From Pelomonas baiyunensis (GTDB lineage: Bacteria > Pseudomonadota > Gammaproteobacteria > Burkholderiales > Burkholderiaceae_C): a stretch of DNA of 64,000 nt. This document shows positions 50,510-58,903 of the stretch, one piece after another (position 1 is the stretch's first letter; every line of letters begins with the position of its first letter). The position numbers were made by a program, and so were the translations under genes. Under the pieces are notes generated by a model. The model was not told the origin of the DNA. It made no database searches and worked only from the letters and a program-made list of their open reading frames with translations. The stretch covers positions 682,001 to 746,000 of the forward strand of contig NZ_JBIGIB010000003.1 in assembly GCF_043555935.1 (NCBI RefSeq), given 5' to 3'.

Positions 50510-51058
50510 ATGAGCCACGTTGCCCTGATCGACCCCGCCCACACCACCCCCGACCGTGCCGAACTGCTTTCGCAGGTGCACCAGGCTTTCGGCGCCGTGC
50601 CGCACATGTTCCGCGCCGTGGCGAATTCGCCCGCAGCGCTGCGCAGCATGTGGGGCTCCTTCGGCGCGCTGGGTGGCGGCACGTTGCCGGCCAAGCTGGG
50701 CGAGCAGATCGCCGTGGCCGTGGCCGATCGCAACGGCTGCGACTACTGTCTGGCCGCACACACGGCGCTGGGCCGCAAGGCCGGCGCCACGGCCGAAGAG
50801 ATGGCGGCGGCGCAAGGCGGCCACGCGGCCGACGAGCCCACGGCCGCGGTGCTGGCGTTTGCGCTGGCCCTGGTGGAGCAGCGCGGGCATGTGGACGTGG
50901 CGCAAGTGCAGCGCCTGCGCGCGGCCGGCTTCGGTGATGAAGGCCTGGTCGAGATCGTCGCGCACGTGGCCTTGAACCTGTTCACCAACTACGTGAACGT
51001 GGCGCTGGACGTGCCGGTCGACTTCCCGAAGGTGGCCCTGCGCGCCCGCGCGGCCTGA
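50510..51058 (+). CDS. AhpD/carboxymuconolactone decarboxylase-like protein
   Basis: 182 aa from ATG 50510. The sequence has the AhpD-like active-site loop NGCDYCLAAHTALGRKAG with the CxxC pair (CDYC) and following His, and VPHMFRAVANSPAALRSMWG as the family start. The fold suits a small thiol peroxidase partner or a decarboxylase-like enzyme; the true reaction is not fixed by sequence. It is first in a four-gene operon with redoxin, amidotransferase and MOSC genes, with only 4 bp to the redoxin gene. Confidence 0.88.
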   Translation: MSHVALIDPAHTTPDRAELLSQVHQAFGAVPHMFRAVANSPAALRSMWGSFGALGGGTLPAKLGEQIAVAVADRNGCDYCLAAHTALGRKAGATAEEMAAAQGGHAADEPTAAVLAFALALVEQRGHVDVAQVQRLRAAGFGDEGLVEIVAHVALNLFTNYVNVALDVPVDFPKVALRARAA

Positions 51059-51062
51059 TGCC

Positions 51063-51674
51063 ATGCGCAGCCCCTTGCTGAATCTGGACCCCGCGCACCG
51101 GGCGCCGCTGCCCGAATGGGATGTGGACGGGTGGCTGAACACGCGGCAGCCGCTCACGCTTGCCGCGTTGCGGGGGCGTGTCGTGCTGCTCCACGCTTTT
51201 CAGATGCTGTGCCCGGGTTGCGTCAGCCAGGGGCTGCCTCAGGCCGAACGCGTGCGGCAGGCGTTCCCGGTGGCGGAGCTGGCCGTGGTGGGCTTGCACA
51301 CGGTGTTTGAGCACCACGCCGCCATGTCGCCGGACGCGCTGCGCGCCTTCGTGCACGAGTACCGGTGGTCGTTTCCGATCGGGGTTGACCGGCCCGATGG
51401 GCGCGGTGGCCCGTCGCGCACCATGACGCGCTACGGTCTGCGCGGCACGCCCTCGTGCGTGGTGCTGGACCGCCAGGGGCGCGTGTGCCTGCAGCACTTC
51501 GGCGCGCTGGATGACCTGTTGCTGGGCGCCGTGCTGGGGCAATTGATTGCCGAGCCGGCGCCGGGCACTGCTGCCGTCACCGCAGCGGCGTTGCGGCCGG
51601 CAGCCGGCACCCCGCCGCAGCCCGTGCCCGCATCCTGCAGCGACGGAGCCTGCACGTGGGAGCCCCAGCCATGA
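51063..51674 (+). CDS. Peroxiredoxin/TlpA-like redoxin with C-terminal cysteine pair
   Basis: 203 aa. The redoxin active site is LLHAFQMLCPGCVSQGLPQ (CPGC), followed by HTVFEHHAAMSPDALRAFVHEYRWSFPIGVDRPDG and GTPSCVVLDRQGRV, typical of AhpC/TSA-type redoxins. It lacks a signal peptide. The last 15 residues, ASCSDGACTWEPQP, contain a second Cys pair that may be redox-active or bind metal. Its TGA overlaps the amidotransferase ATG. Confidence 0.85.
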   Translation: MRSPLLNLDPAHRAPLPEWDVDGWLNTRQPLTLAALRGRVVLLHAFQMLCPGCVSQGLPQAERVRQAFPVAELAVVGLHTVFEHHAAMSPDALRAFVHEYRWSFPIGVDRPDGRGGPSRTMTRYGLRGTPSCVVLDRQGRVCLQHFGALDDLLLGAVLGQLIAEPAPGTAAVTAAALRPAAGTPPQPVPASCSDGACTWEPQP

Positions 51675-52372
51675 GAACCGTCTGGGCCTTGCGCCATCTC
51701 GCGTTTGAAGACCTTGGCCTGCTTCAGCCGTGGTTCACCCGCCGCGGTTGGCAAGTGCAGACCTGGGATGCAGCGCTGGACGACTTGCAGGCACTGGACC
51801 CGCTGGCGCCCGACCTGCTGGTGGTGCTCGGCGGTCCCATTGGGGCGGGTGACGACGACCGCTACCCGTGGCTGCTGGACGAGCTGGCGCTGATTCGGCG
51901 GCGGCTCGCCGCACAGCGGCCTGTTCTGGGCATCTGCCTGGGCGCGCAGCTCATGGCCCGGGCGGCGGGTGCAGCCGTGGCCCCGATGCGTACCCCGGAA
52001 ATCGGCTTCAGCCCGCTGACCCTCACGCCCGCCGGGCTGCGCAGCCCACTCGCGCCGCTGGCCGGCCAGCCGGTGCTGCACTGGCATGGCGACCAGTTCG
52101 CGCTGCCCGCAGGCAGCCCCGCGTTGGCCACCACCACACACTGCCCGCACCAGGCCTTCATGGTGGGCGCGTACGCGATGGCCTGGCAGTTCCATCTGGA
52201 GGTGGACGCAGCACGCCTGGAAGCCTGGCTGGTGGGGCACGCCGGGGAACTCCGGCAGGCGGGCATCGACCTGCCCACGCTGCGCCGCGACGCGGCCCGT
52301 CACGGTGCCGGCTTGGCCCAGGCCCTGGATGCGGTGATGACCGGCTGGTTGGCGCAGTTGGGGTGGGCATGA
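51671..52372 (+). CDS. Class I glutamine amidotransferase-like protein (GMP synthase-like)
   Basis: 233 aa from ATG 51671. The class I amidotransferase triad is visible: nucleophilic Cys in PVLGICLGAQLMARA, and the His-x-Glu pair in AWQFHLEVDAARLE. It is a stand-alone glutaminase-type domain without a synthetase partner. Such GMP-synthase-like proteins are often of unknown substrate, some acting as gamma-glutamyl hydrolases. It overlaps the redoxin gene by four bases at its 5' end and the MOSC gene by four bases at its 3' end. Confidence 0.9.
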   Translation: MRTVWALRHLAFEDLGLLQPWFTRRGWQVQTWDAALDDLQALDPLAPDLLVVLGGPIGAGDDDRYPWLLDELALIRRRLAAQRPVLGICLGAQLMARAAGAAVAPMRTPEIGFSPLTLTPAGLRSPLAPLAGQPVLHWHGDQFALPAGSPALATTTHCPHQAFMVGAYAMAWQFHLEVDAARLEAWLVGHAGELRQAGIDLPTLRRDAARHGAGLAQALDAVMTGWLAQLGWA

Positions 52373-53079
52373 GCGCCGGGTTGGCTCCAGCGCACGGAAG
52401 GGTGCGTGCCGTGTTGCGCGGCCCTGTGCAAGCTCTGCCGGGGCGCGCCGGGCTGGTGATGAGCGCCATTGACAAGCGCCCGGTGGTCGGGCCCGTGAAG
52501 GTTCACGCACTCGGCCTGGAGGGCGACGCCCAGGCTGACCCTCGTGTCCACGGCGGCGAGCACAAGGCCCTGCACTGCTACCCCTGGGCCCACCACACGC
52601 TGTGGCAGCAGGAACTGCCCGACCACCCCTTGCTGCGCGAGCCCGGCGCCTTTGGCGAGAACCTGAGCCTGGAGGGGCTGACGGAAGCCGACGTGTGCCT
52701 GGGTGACGTGTGGCAGGTGGGAGGCTGCGTGGCCGAGGTGTCTCAGGGGCGCCAACCCTGCTTCAAGCTGAACCTGCGCTTCGGCGTGCAGGACATGGCG
52801 GCCCGGATGCAGCGCACGGGGCGCACCGGCTGGTACTTGCGTGTGGTGCAGCCGGGTGAGGTGGCCGCGGGAGATCGCGTCACGCTGCAACACTGCCCGC
52901 ACCCGGCGTGGTCCATCGCACGGCTGCTGGCATTGATTCATGACGGCTGCACCGATCCGCAGGTGCTGCGGGCCGTGTTGCAGCAGCCCTTGCCGCCGAG
53001 CTGGCAGCGCTTGTTCGAGAGGCGCCTGCAGTTCGGCGCCGTGGAAGATGCCTCACCCCGCCTGCACGGGCCGGGGTGA
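52369..53079 (+). CDS. MOSC domain protein (YiiM-like)
   Basis: 236 aa. The MOSC domain has VHALGLEGDAQADPRVHGGEHKALHCYPWAHHTLW, then PGAFGENLSLEGLTEADVCLGDVWQVG and SQGRQPCFKLNLRFG with the conserved Cys. The C-terminal helical piece resembles the YiiM 3-alpha domain. YiiM-type proteins bind molybdenum cofactor and reduce N-hydroxylated compounds such as 6-hydroxylaminopurine. Last gene of the AhpD-like operon. Confidence 0.9.
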   Translation: MSAGLAPAHGRVRAVLRGPVQALPGRAGLVMSAIDKRPVVGPVKVHALGLEGDAQADPRVHGGEHKALHCYPWAHHTLWQQELPDHPLLREPGAFGENLSLEGLTEADVCLGDVWQVGGCVAEVSQGRQPCFKLNLRFGVQDMAARMQRTGRTGWYLRVVQPGEVAAGDRVTLQHCPHPAWSIARLLALIHDGCTDPQVLRAVLQQPLPPSWQRLFERRLQFGAVEDASPRLHGPG

Positions 53080-53126
53080 GGCGGCCAGCCGGGCGAACGC
53101 GCCGCCCGGCGCGGCCCGGCACGGGA

Positions 53127-54557
53127 TCAAGGCTTCACAACCTTGAACTCGCCAAACGCCTTCAGCTGCTCGCCGATCTTCTCGGCGTCGCCCACCACCA
53201 CCCAGCTTTGCTCGTCGGGGTTGAAGTAGGCCTTGGACACGGCCATCACCTGCTCGGGCGTCACCTTCTGCAGCGTGGGCACGAACTTGCCCAGGAAGTC
53301 GGCCGGCAGGCCGATCAGCCAGTTGCCGGCCAGTTGGCGGGCCACGGCGCCTTGCAGTTGGTTGGTGACGAGGTAGGTGCCGGCCATGTAGCGCTTGTTC
53401 ATGGCCAGTTCTTCGGCGGGCACGGGCTCGGTGCCGATGCGGCGGTACTCCTTGATGTACTCCGTCATGGCGGCACCCGCCACGTCGTTGCGCACATCGG
53501 CGCCGCCGGTGATGGCGCCGCCCACGCGAGACGACTGGCTGCCGGCGCGGGCGCCGTAGGTGTAGCCCTTTTCCTCACGCAGGTTGATGTTCACGCGGCT
53601 GGAGAAGCCCGTGCCCAGGATGGTGCTGGCCAGGCGCAGGGCCACCTGGTCGCTGCCGTTGGCGGGCATGCCGGGGCGGCCCAGGCGCAGCGTGGCTTGC
53701 ACGCTGCCCGGGCGCTCCAGCAGCAGGCGCTGCACGGGCATTTGCGCGGGCGGCGCGCTCAGCTCGGGCAGGGGCTCGCCGGTGGATTTCCAGTCGCCAA
53801 AGGCGTCGCGGGCCAGCTTCATGGCGTCGGCGGCCGAGATCTTGCCGGTCACCACCAGCAGCGCACGGTCCGGGCGGAAGCGGCGGGCGTGGTCGGCGCG
53901 CAGGGCCTCGGCGGTCAGGGCGTTGATGGCGGCTTCGGTTTCCTGCGTGCGGCCGTAGGCGTGGTCGCCGTAGATGGCTTCGTTCAGGGCCTTGCCGGCG
54001 CGAAAGCCCGGCTGGCCGCTGGCCACCTTCAGGCCTTGCAGCGCGTTGGCCTTGGCCAGTTGCACTTCCGCGTCCGGGAAGGAGGGCTGGCGGGCGATTT
54101 CGGCCAGCAGCTTGGCCATGCCGCTGGCTTGCGAGGCCAGGGCGTTGGCGGTGACGGTGATGCCGTCGTTGCTGGCGCCGGCGCCCACGCCACCGCCCAT
54201 GGCCTGGGCGGCCTCGGCGATCTGCTTGGAGCTGCGCTGTGCGGTGCCCTCGGTCAGCAGGTTGGCCAGCAGCTTGGCGCGGCCGGGGGCATCGGCCGCG
54301 TCAGCGCCAAAGCCCGCACCGCGCAGCGCGAGCACGAAGTCCACGCGCGGAATGCCCTGGCGCGGCACCACCCACACCTGCAGCCCGTTGGGCAGCGTTT
54401 GCTGGGTGATTTGCGGCACGGCCAGCGGCTTGTCGGCACCAAAGGGCGGCAGCTCGGCCGGCAGCTTGGCCGGGGCGGCTTGGGCCACGGCGGCAGCAGC
54501 CAGGGCGGCGCTCAGCAGGCCCAGGCGGAAGAGGGAAGTCGGGTTCATCGTCTTCAT
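53127..54557 (-). CDS. M16-family peptidase-like subunit without HxxEH motif
   Basis: 476 aa from ATG 54557 (GAGGA upstream), with a signal peptide (LFRLGLLSAALAAAAVAQAA). The pitrilysin-type fold is present (TLPNGLQVWVVPRQGIPRVDFVLALRGAGF), but at the zinc motif position it reads LLANLLTEGTAQRSS, so the metal-binding His and Glu residues are missing. It lies 17 bp behind a related gene with intact HLFEH. This is the active/inactive M16 pair known from other bacteria, probably forming a heterodimer in the periplasm. Confidence 0.9.
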   Translation of the reverse strand: MKTMNPTSLFRLGLLSAALAAAAVAQAAPAKLPAELPPFGADKPLAVPQITQQTLPNGLQVWVVPRQGIPRVDFVLALRGAGFGADAADAPGRAKLLANLLTEGTAQRSSKQIAEAAQAMGGGVGAGASNDGITVTANALASQASGMAKLLAEIARQPSFPDAEVQLAKANALQGLKVASGQPGFRAGKALNEAIYGDHAYGRTQETEAAINALTAEALRADHARRFRPDRALLVVTGKISAADAMKLARDAFGDWKSTGEPLPELSAPPAQMPVQRLLLERPGSVQATLRLGRPGMPANGSDQVALRLASTILGTGFSSRVNINLREEKGYTYGARAGSQSSRVGGAITGGADVRNDVAGAAMTEYIKEYRRIGTEPVPAEELAMNKRYMAGTYLVTNQLQGAVARQLAGNWLIGLPADFLGKFVPTLQKVTPEQVMAVSKAYFNPDEQSWVVVGDAEKIGEQLKAFGEFKVVKP

Positions 54558-54574
54558 GGGTTGCGTCCTCGGCA

Positions 54575-55999
54575 TCAGGGCTTAGAGGCGGCCGCGGCCG
54601 GGGCGGCGGGTGCGGCCAGCATGGCGGCGGGCTTGCGGTCGATGACCGAGCGGTTGCCGGTGGTGAGGTAGGTGGCGGCCACGCGTTGCACGTCGGCCGA
54701 GGTCACGGCTTCAATCCAGCCGGGCACCTTGTTCACCACGTTGGCATCGCCCCACAGGGCTTGCAGCTTGGCCAGGCGGTCGGCGCGGCTCAGGAACATC
54801 TCCAGCTCGTTGTACCAACTGCTCAGCAGCGCGGTCTTGAGGCTCTTGAGTTCGGCGTCGCTCACGCCGTCTTTCACGATGCGGGCCACTTCTTCGTCCA
54901 TGGCGGCCAGCAGCGCGTCGGCGGTGGTGGTGGGCTTGTACAGCGCGAACACGGTGAACAGGCTCGGGCCGTCGTATTCCCACACGCTGGTCAGGCCGTA
55001 GAGCGAGTCCAGGTTCAGCGCCAGCTCGCGGCCCTTGACCAGGCCTTGGTACAGGCGCGAAGCATCGCCGCCAGCCAGCAGGCGGCCCAGCACCGCGAAC
55101 GGGGCCTGGTCCTTGCTGCCGCGCGTGGGCAGCTTCCAGGCGGCGGCAATGGCGGGCACCTGGGCCAGCTTGTCGGGCTGGGTCAGGCGGCGCTCTTTGG
55201 TGTTGAGGCCTTCGGTGAAGTCACCGGGCTTGGGCGTGGGGCGGGCCGGAATCTTGCCGAAGTACTTCTCGGCCAGCGCAAAGCCCTGGGCGGGCGTCAC
55301 ATCACCGGCAATGGACAGCACCGCGTTGTTGGGGCCGTAGAAGTCGCGGTGGAAGGCGCGCACGTCGTCCAGGTTGGCGTTTTCCAGGTCCACGAAGCTG
55401 CCGTAGCCGTCGTGGTTGTTCTCCCATTTGTCGAAGGCCAGGTAGCCGATGTCCAGCCACATGAAGCCGCCGTAGGGCTGGTTCTGCACGTTGACGCGGA
55501 TCTCTTCCTTCACCACGTCCTGCTGGTTCTTCAGCGTGGCGGGGTTGAAGTCCAGCGTGGTCATGCGGTCGGCTTCCAGCCACAGCATGGTTTCCAGCGA
55601 CGAGGACGGCGCGGTCTCGATGTAGTTGGTGAAGTCGGGCCGGGTGGAGCCGTTGTTGTTGCCGCCGCCGGAGGTGATGACGGTGTCGAACACGCCCTTG
55701 GGCGCCTTGGGCGTGCCCTGGAACATCAGGTGCTCGAACAGGTGCGCGAAGCCGGTGCGGTTCTTGGGTTCCAGCCGCATGCCCACCTTGTAGACCACGC
55801 TGATGCCCACGGTGGGGCTGCTCGCATCGGGCGAGATCACGACCGTCAGGCCGTTGGCGAGGGTCTTGGTGTGCACCGGAATTTGCCAGCGGTCGGCAGC
55901 GGGCGCAGCGGCGGGCGCGGCCAGCACCGGGGCGCCCAGCATCACGAGAGAAGCCGCGCTGATCAGCCGAATGGCGGCGCGGCGGGTGGTCTTGAGCAT
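54575..55999 (-). CDS. M16-family zinc peptidase (active subunit)
   Basis: 474 aa from ATG 55999, preceded by GGAGG. A signal peptide (IRLISAASLVMLGAPVLAAP) is followed by the inverted zinc motif in RTGFAHLFEHLMFQGTPKAPKG (HLFEH), with the third ligand Glu in VVKEEIRVNVQNQPYGG. It should degrade peptides in the periplasm and pair with the downstream gene product. Divergent from the DUF3297 gene. Confidence 0.93.
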   Translation of the reverse strand: MLKTTRRAAIRLISAASLVMLGAPVLAAPAAAPAADRWQIPVHTKTLANGLTVVISPDASSPTVGISVVYKVGMRLEPKNRTGFAHLFEHLMFQGTPKAPKGVFDTVITSGGGNNNGSTRPDFTNYIETAPSSSLETMLWLEADRMTTLDFNPATLKNQQDVVKEEIRVNVQNQPYGGFMWLDIGYLAFDKWENNHDGYGSFVDLENANLDDVRAFHRDFYGPNNAVLSIAGDVTPAQGFALAEKYFGKIPARPTPKPGDFTEGLNTKERRLTQPDKLAQVPAIAAAWKLPTRGSKDQAPFAVLGRLLAGGDASRLYQGLVKGRELALNLDSLYGLTSVWEYDGPSLFTVFALYKPTTTADALLAAMDEEVARIVKDGVSDAELKSLKTALLSSWYNELEMFLSRADRLAKLQALWGDANVVNKVPGWIEAVTSADVQRVAATYLTTGNRSVIDRKPAAMLAAPAAPAAAASKP

Positions 56000-56119
56000 G
56001 AATCCTCCAGGTTGGAAAACCAGGGGCGCAGTGTGCAGCAGCCGCACCCCCCTGACCGAAGCCATGCAGTCCCGCCTGACGGTGACAATGCCGGCTTTGA
56101 TTTTTCATCGCACCACCCC

Positions 56120-56362
56120 ATGACCGACTCCCGCCCCGAACTGCCCGATCACCTCAGCGTGGACCCGCGCAGCCCGCACTACAACGCCGCCGTGTTCGAG
56201 CACGACATCGGCATCCGCTTCAACGGCAAGGAGCGCCACGACGTCGAGGAGTACTGCATCAGCGAAGGCTGGGTGAAGGTGCCCGCCGGCAAGACGGTGG
56301 ACCGCAAGGGCCGCCCGCTGTGCATCAAGCTCAAGGGTGCGGTGGAAGCCTTCTACCGCTGA
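56120..56362 (+). CDS. DUF3297 family small protein
   Basis: 80 aa. The sequence RSPHYNAAVFEHDIGIRFNGKERHDVEEYCISEGWVKVPAGKTVDRKGRPLCIKLKGAVEAFYR matches nearly the entire DUF3297 family, short conserved cytoplasmic proteins of unknown function. No transmembrane segment. It is divergent from the M16 peptidase pair and followed closely by the SH3-domain gene. Confidence 0.9.
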   Translation: MTDSRPELPDHLSVDPRSPHYNAAVFEHDIGIRFNGKERHDVEEYCISEGWVKVPAGKTVDRKGRPLCIKLKGAVEAFYR

Positions 56363-56382
56363 CCCCGGACTGCTGGCCGTTC

Positions 56383-57987
56383 ATGTCGGGCATGCGTGGC
56401 GTTCTCAGGCGCGGAGCGGTGTCGGGTCTGGCCGCCGCGCTGTTGGTGGCGGTGGCCACCCAGGCGGTGCAGGCCGCCCCGGCGGGCGACCGCACCCGCT
56501 GGGTCAAGGCCACCAGCCTGATGCTGCGGGCCGAGCCGTCGGCCACCGGCCGCATCCTCGACCGCCTGCCCCAGGGCCACGCCCTGCAGCTCGACAAACT
56601 CCCCGCCCCGGGCGACGAGTGGTGCGCCGTGATGGCGGCGGGCCGCATGATCTACACCGCCTACGTGGCCTGCCGCTACCTCAGCGACACGGCCGTGGCG
56701 CCGCAGCGCGCGGGCGAAGGCGGCGTGCCGGCGGATCGCCGCTGGGTCACCGGCAGCCGGCTGCAACTGCGCGCCGAGCCCCGGCCCGACGCCCCGGCGC
56801 TGGCCACGCTGGCGCTGAACACGCCCGTCAAACTGACCGGCCCCGACGCCGGCCAGGGCTACTGCCCGGTGCAGCTGGTGGAGGGTCCGCCGCTGGCCGG
56901 CTACACCGCCTGCCGCTACCTGGAGCCCTCGCCCCTGAACGTGGCCAACCTCACCACGCCTTGGACGCCCAACGGCACCGACAACCCCGACTTCGACCCC
57001 GCGCGCGCGTTCTGGATCGAGCCCAGCTGGGAGCTGATGGCCTTCTACGCCCGCCGGGTGGAGTCGCAGCGCGCCGCGCTGGGCGACCGCGCGCCCAAGG
57101 GGCCGGACGCGCAACTGGAGCGCATGAAGGCGCGGCTGTCGGGCGAGATCGTGCCCGCCTCGGCGCAAACGCCGCGCGTGCCGGCGGTGTGGGCCGACTT
57201 GCTCGCGTCGCCCACGGCCGGGCTGGCGGGCACCCTGGGCCTGTACGGCCCCGAGGCCGACGCGCAGGTGCGCGCCCTCGCCAAAAGCCTGCCGGCCTTG
57301 CCGGCCTTGCCGGCCGTGGGCCTCTCGTGGTGGCGCCAAGCCGCCGACCTGGCCGGCCCGGGCGAGCCGGTGGACGGCTTGGCCCAGCAGTTCGGCGCGC
57401 AGGTGCAGTGGCTCCATGAATCGCTGCAGCCTGGCTCGCCCCAGCGCGGCGAGGTCGCGCCGGGCACGCGCATCGAGCGCATGACGCGGCCGCTGCGCCG
57501 CGTCAGCCTGATGTCCAACCAAAGCCTGCGCGAAGAGCGCCTCACGCCCGAGCGCAGCGCCCGCGACTGGGACCCCACCGTGGATGTGAATTGCGACGGC
57601 TGGACCGGCGCGTTCTTGCACGGCGAGCCCGACCGCGGCACCGCGCAGCGCAACGGCTACAGCGCGCCCGCCGCGAATGCGCCCTACACGCTGTTCCGGC
57701 TGTGGACCGCCCAGCCCCTGCCCAGCGGCCCGGCGCACTGGACGCGCCAGACCTTCAAGCTCGACCGCGCCGCCACCGGCTTCGTCAGCGGCGAGTGGCG
57801 CACCGTGGACCTGGACCGCGACGGCACGCCCGACCTGGCCTGGCTGCAGCTCACTGGCCGCGGCCCCGGGCACCTGGACGGCCCCATGCCCTACGACGAT
57901 CCCTGGCTGCGCGTGCTGCTGGCCAACGTGGCCGGCCGCTGGCTGCTGCTGGAGGTGGACACCTTCAGCTACGGCTGCGGCTGCTGA
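56383..57987 (+). CDS. Exported protein with two SH3-like domains and C-terminal FG-GAP-like segment
   Basis: 534 aa from ATG 56383 (ATG 56392 also possible). A signal peptide (LAAALLVAVATQAVQAA) is followed by two bacterial SH3 domains: KATSLMLRAEPSATGRILDRLPQGHAL and TGSRLQLRAEPRPDAPALATLALNTP, each ending in a YxACRYL motif. A long middle domain follows with no recognised family. The C-terminus has TVDLDRDGTPDLAWLQL, resembling FG-GAP calcium-binding repeats. It may bind cell-wall material in the periplasm. Function unknown. Confidence 0.8.
   Translation: MSGMRGVLRRGAVSGLAAALLVAVATQAVQAAPAGDRTRWVKATSLMLRAEPSATGRILDRLPQGHALQLDKLPAPGDEWCAVMAAGRMIYTAYVACRYLSDTAVAPQRAGEGGVPADRRWVTGSRLQLRAEPRPDAPALATLALNTPVKLTGPDAGQGYCPVQLVEGPPLAGYTACRYLEPSPLNVANLTTPWTPNGTDNPDFDPARAFWIEPSWELMAFYARRVESQRAALGDRAPKGPDAQLERMKARLSGEIVPASAQTPRVPAVWADLLASPTAGLAGTLGLYGPEADAQVRALAKSLPALPALPAVGLSWWRQAADLAGPGEPVDGLAQQFGAQVQWLHESLQPGSPQRGEVAPGTRIERMTRPLRRVSLMSNQSLREERLTPERSARDWDPTVDVNCDGWTGAFLHGEPDRGTAQRNGYSAPAANAPYTLFRLWTAQPLPSGPAHWTRQTFKLDRAATGFVSGEWRTVDLDRDGTPDLAWLQLTGRGPGHLDGPMPYDDPWLRVLLANVAGRWLLLEVDTFSYGCGC
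57291..57315 (+). repeat. Small in-frame 9-bp repeat in the SH3 protein gene
   Basis: GCCGGCCTT occurs twice followed by a partial third copy, encoding the repeat Leu-Pro-Ala. Short coding repeats like this can vary in number between strains. Confidence 0.6.
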
Positions 57988-58021
57988 GCCTGCGGCTTTT
58001 TACCGGGAGTGCGGCTTCGCA

Positions 58022-58042
58022 GCCCGGCGGGTGCTGCCGGGC
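58022..58042 (+). terminator. Hairpin after the SH3-domain gene
   Basis: GCCCGGC and GCCGGGC form a perfect 7-bp stem around seven bases, about 35 bp past the SH3 gene stop. No T-run follows. It also sits 37 bp before the next gene. Confidence 0.45.
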
Positions 58043-58078
58043 GTGCCGCTGGGCGGGTTGACCCGCTAAATTGAACCC

Positions 58079-58903
58079 ATGGGCATGAAGTGGTGGGTGG
58101 TGGCGTTGGTGGGATGGCTGGGCAGTCTGGTGGCTTGCGCCGCGCCGGTGTGCCCCGACCCCGTCCGCATCGGCTACCTGAACGTGCACGCGCCGCCCAT
58201 GCTGCTGGGCCAAGGCCAGGAGTTCACCGACCCGCCGGGTTGGCAGGTGCTGGCCATGCGGGAGGCCGCCCGCAAGCTGGGTTGCCGCGTGCGTGAAACG
58301 CGCCTGCCCGGGCTGCGGCTGGATGCCATGCTGAACCAGGGCGACGTGGATTTCAGCCTGTTCTTTGGCGTGACCGAGGAGCGACTGCAATGGCTGCGGT
58401 TTCCGCTGGACGCCGCCGGCCAGCCCGACCGGGCCTGGGCGCCCCTGATGGGCAGCCTGGTTCTCTACGCCCCGGCGGGCAGCCCGCAGGCGCAGCCCGG
58501 CGTGGCCTGGGATGGCCACCGCCTGGCACCCGGGGTGCGGGTGGGGGTGGTGAGCCGCACCGTGCAGGAAAAGTGGGCGCGACAGCACAGCTGGCCGCTG
58601 GAGCGCACGCTCACCATCGACAACGCGATGCAGATGCTGCGCGCCCAGCGGTTTGACCTGCTGCTGACCACGCGCGAGACCATGCGGCCGGAATGGGTGC
58701 AGGGGGGCGCCCTGCTGGTGGAGCTGTCGCCCGCGGTCGACCATTTGCCGTTCTTCGTGGTGGCCAGCCGCCGCATGTGGGAGCAAGACGCCGCGTTCAC
58801 CCAGGCGTTTTGGCAGGAGGCGTGCCGCGCGGTGCGCCAGCTGGCCCCAGACGCCCGCCCGGCGGAGTGCGGGGTTCGGGTGGGGCCGGCCGTCAAGCAC
58901 TGA
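58079..58903 (+). CDS. Periplasmic solute-binding-like protein, paralogue of the gene at 61278
   Basis: 274 aa. Signal peptide (WWVVALVGWLGSLVACAA), then an SBP_bac_3-like fold: VRIGYLNVHAPPMLLGQGQEFTDPPGWQVLAMREAARKLGCRVRETRLPGLRLDAMLNQGDVDFSLFFGVTEERLQWLRFPLDA. Its length and organisation match the protein at 61278-62096, with shared segments GxVDF, GVTxERL and an FWQExCRAxR end. No permease or ATPase is nearby, so it may be an orphan sensor or binding protein. TAAATT lies six bases before ATG, with no ribosome-binding site. Confidence 0.82.
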   Translation: MGMKWWVVALVGWLGSLVACAAPVCPDPVRIGYLNVHAPPMLLGQGQEFTDPPGWQVLAMREAARKLGCRVRETRLPGLRLDAMLNQGDVDFSLFFGVTEERLQWLRFPLDAAGQPDRAWAPLMGSLVLYAPAGSPQAQPGVAWDGHRLAPGVRVGVVSRTVQEKWARQHSWPLERTLTIDNAMQMLRAQRFDLLLTTRETMRPEWVQGGALLVELSPAVDHLPFFVVASRRMWEQDAAFTQAFWQEACRAVRQLAPDARPAECGVRVGPAVKH

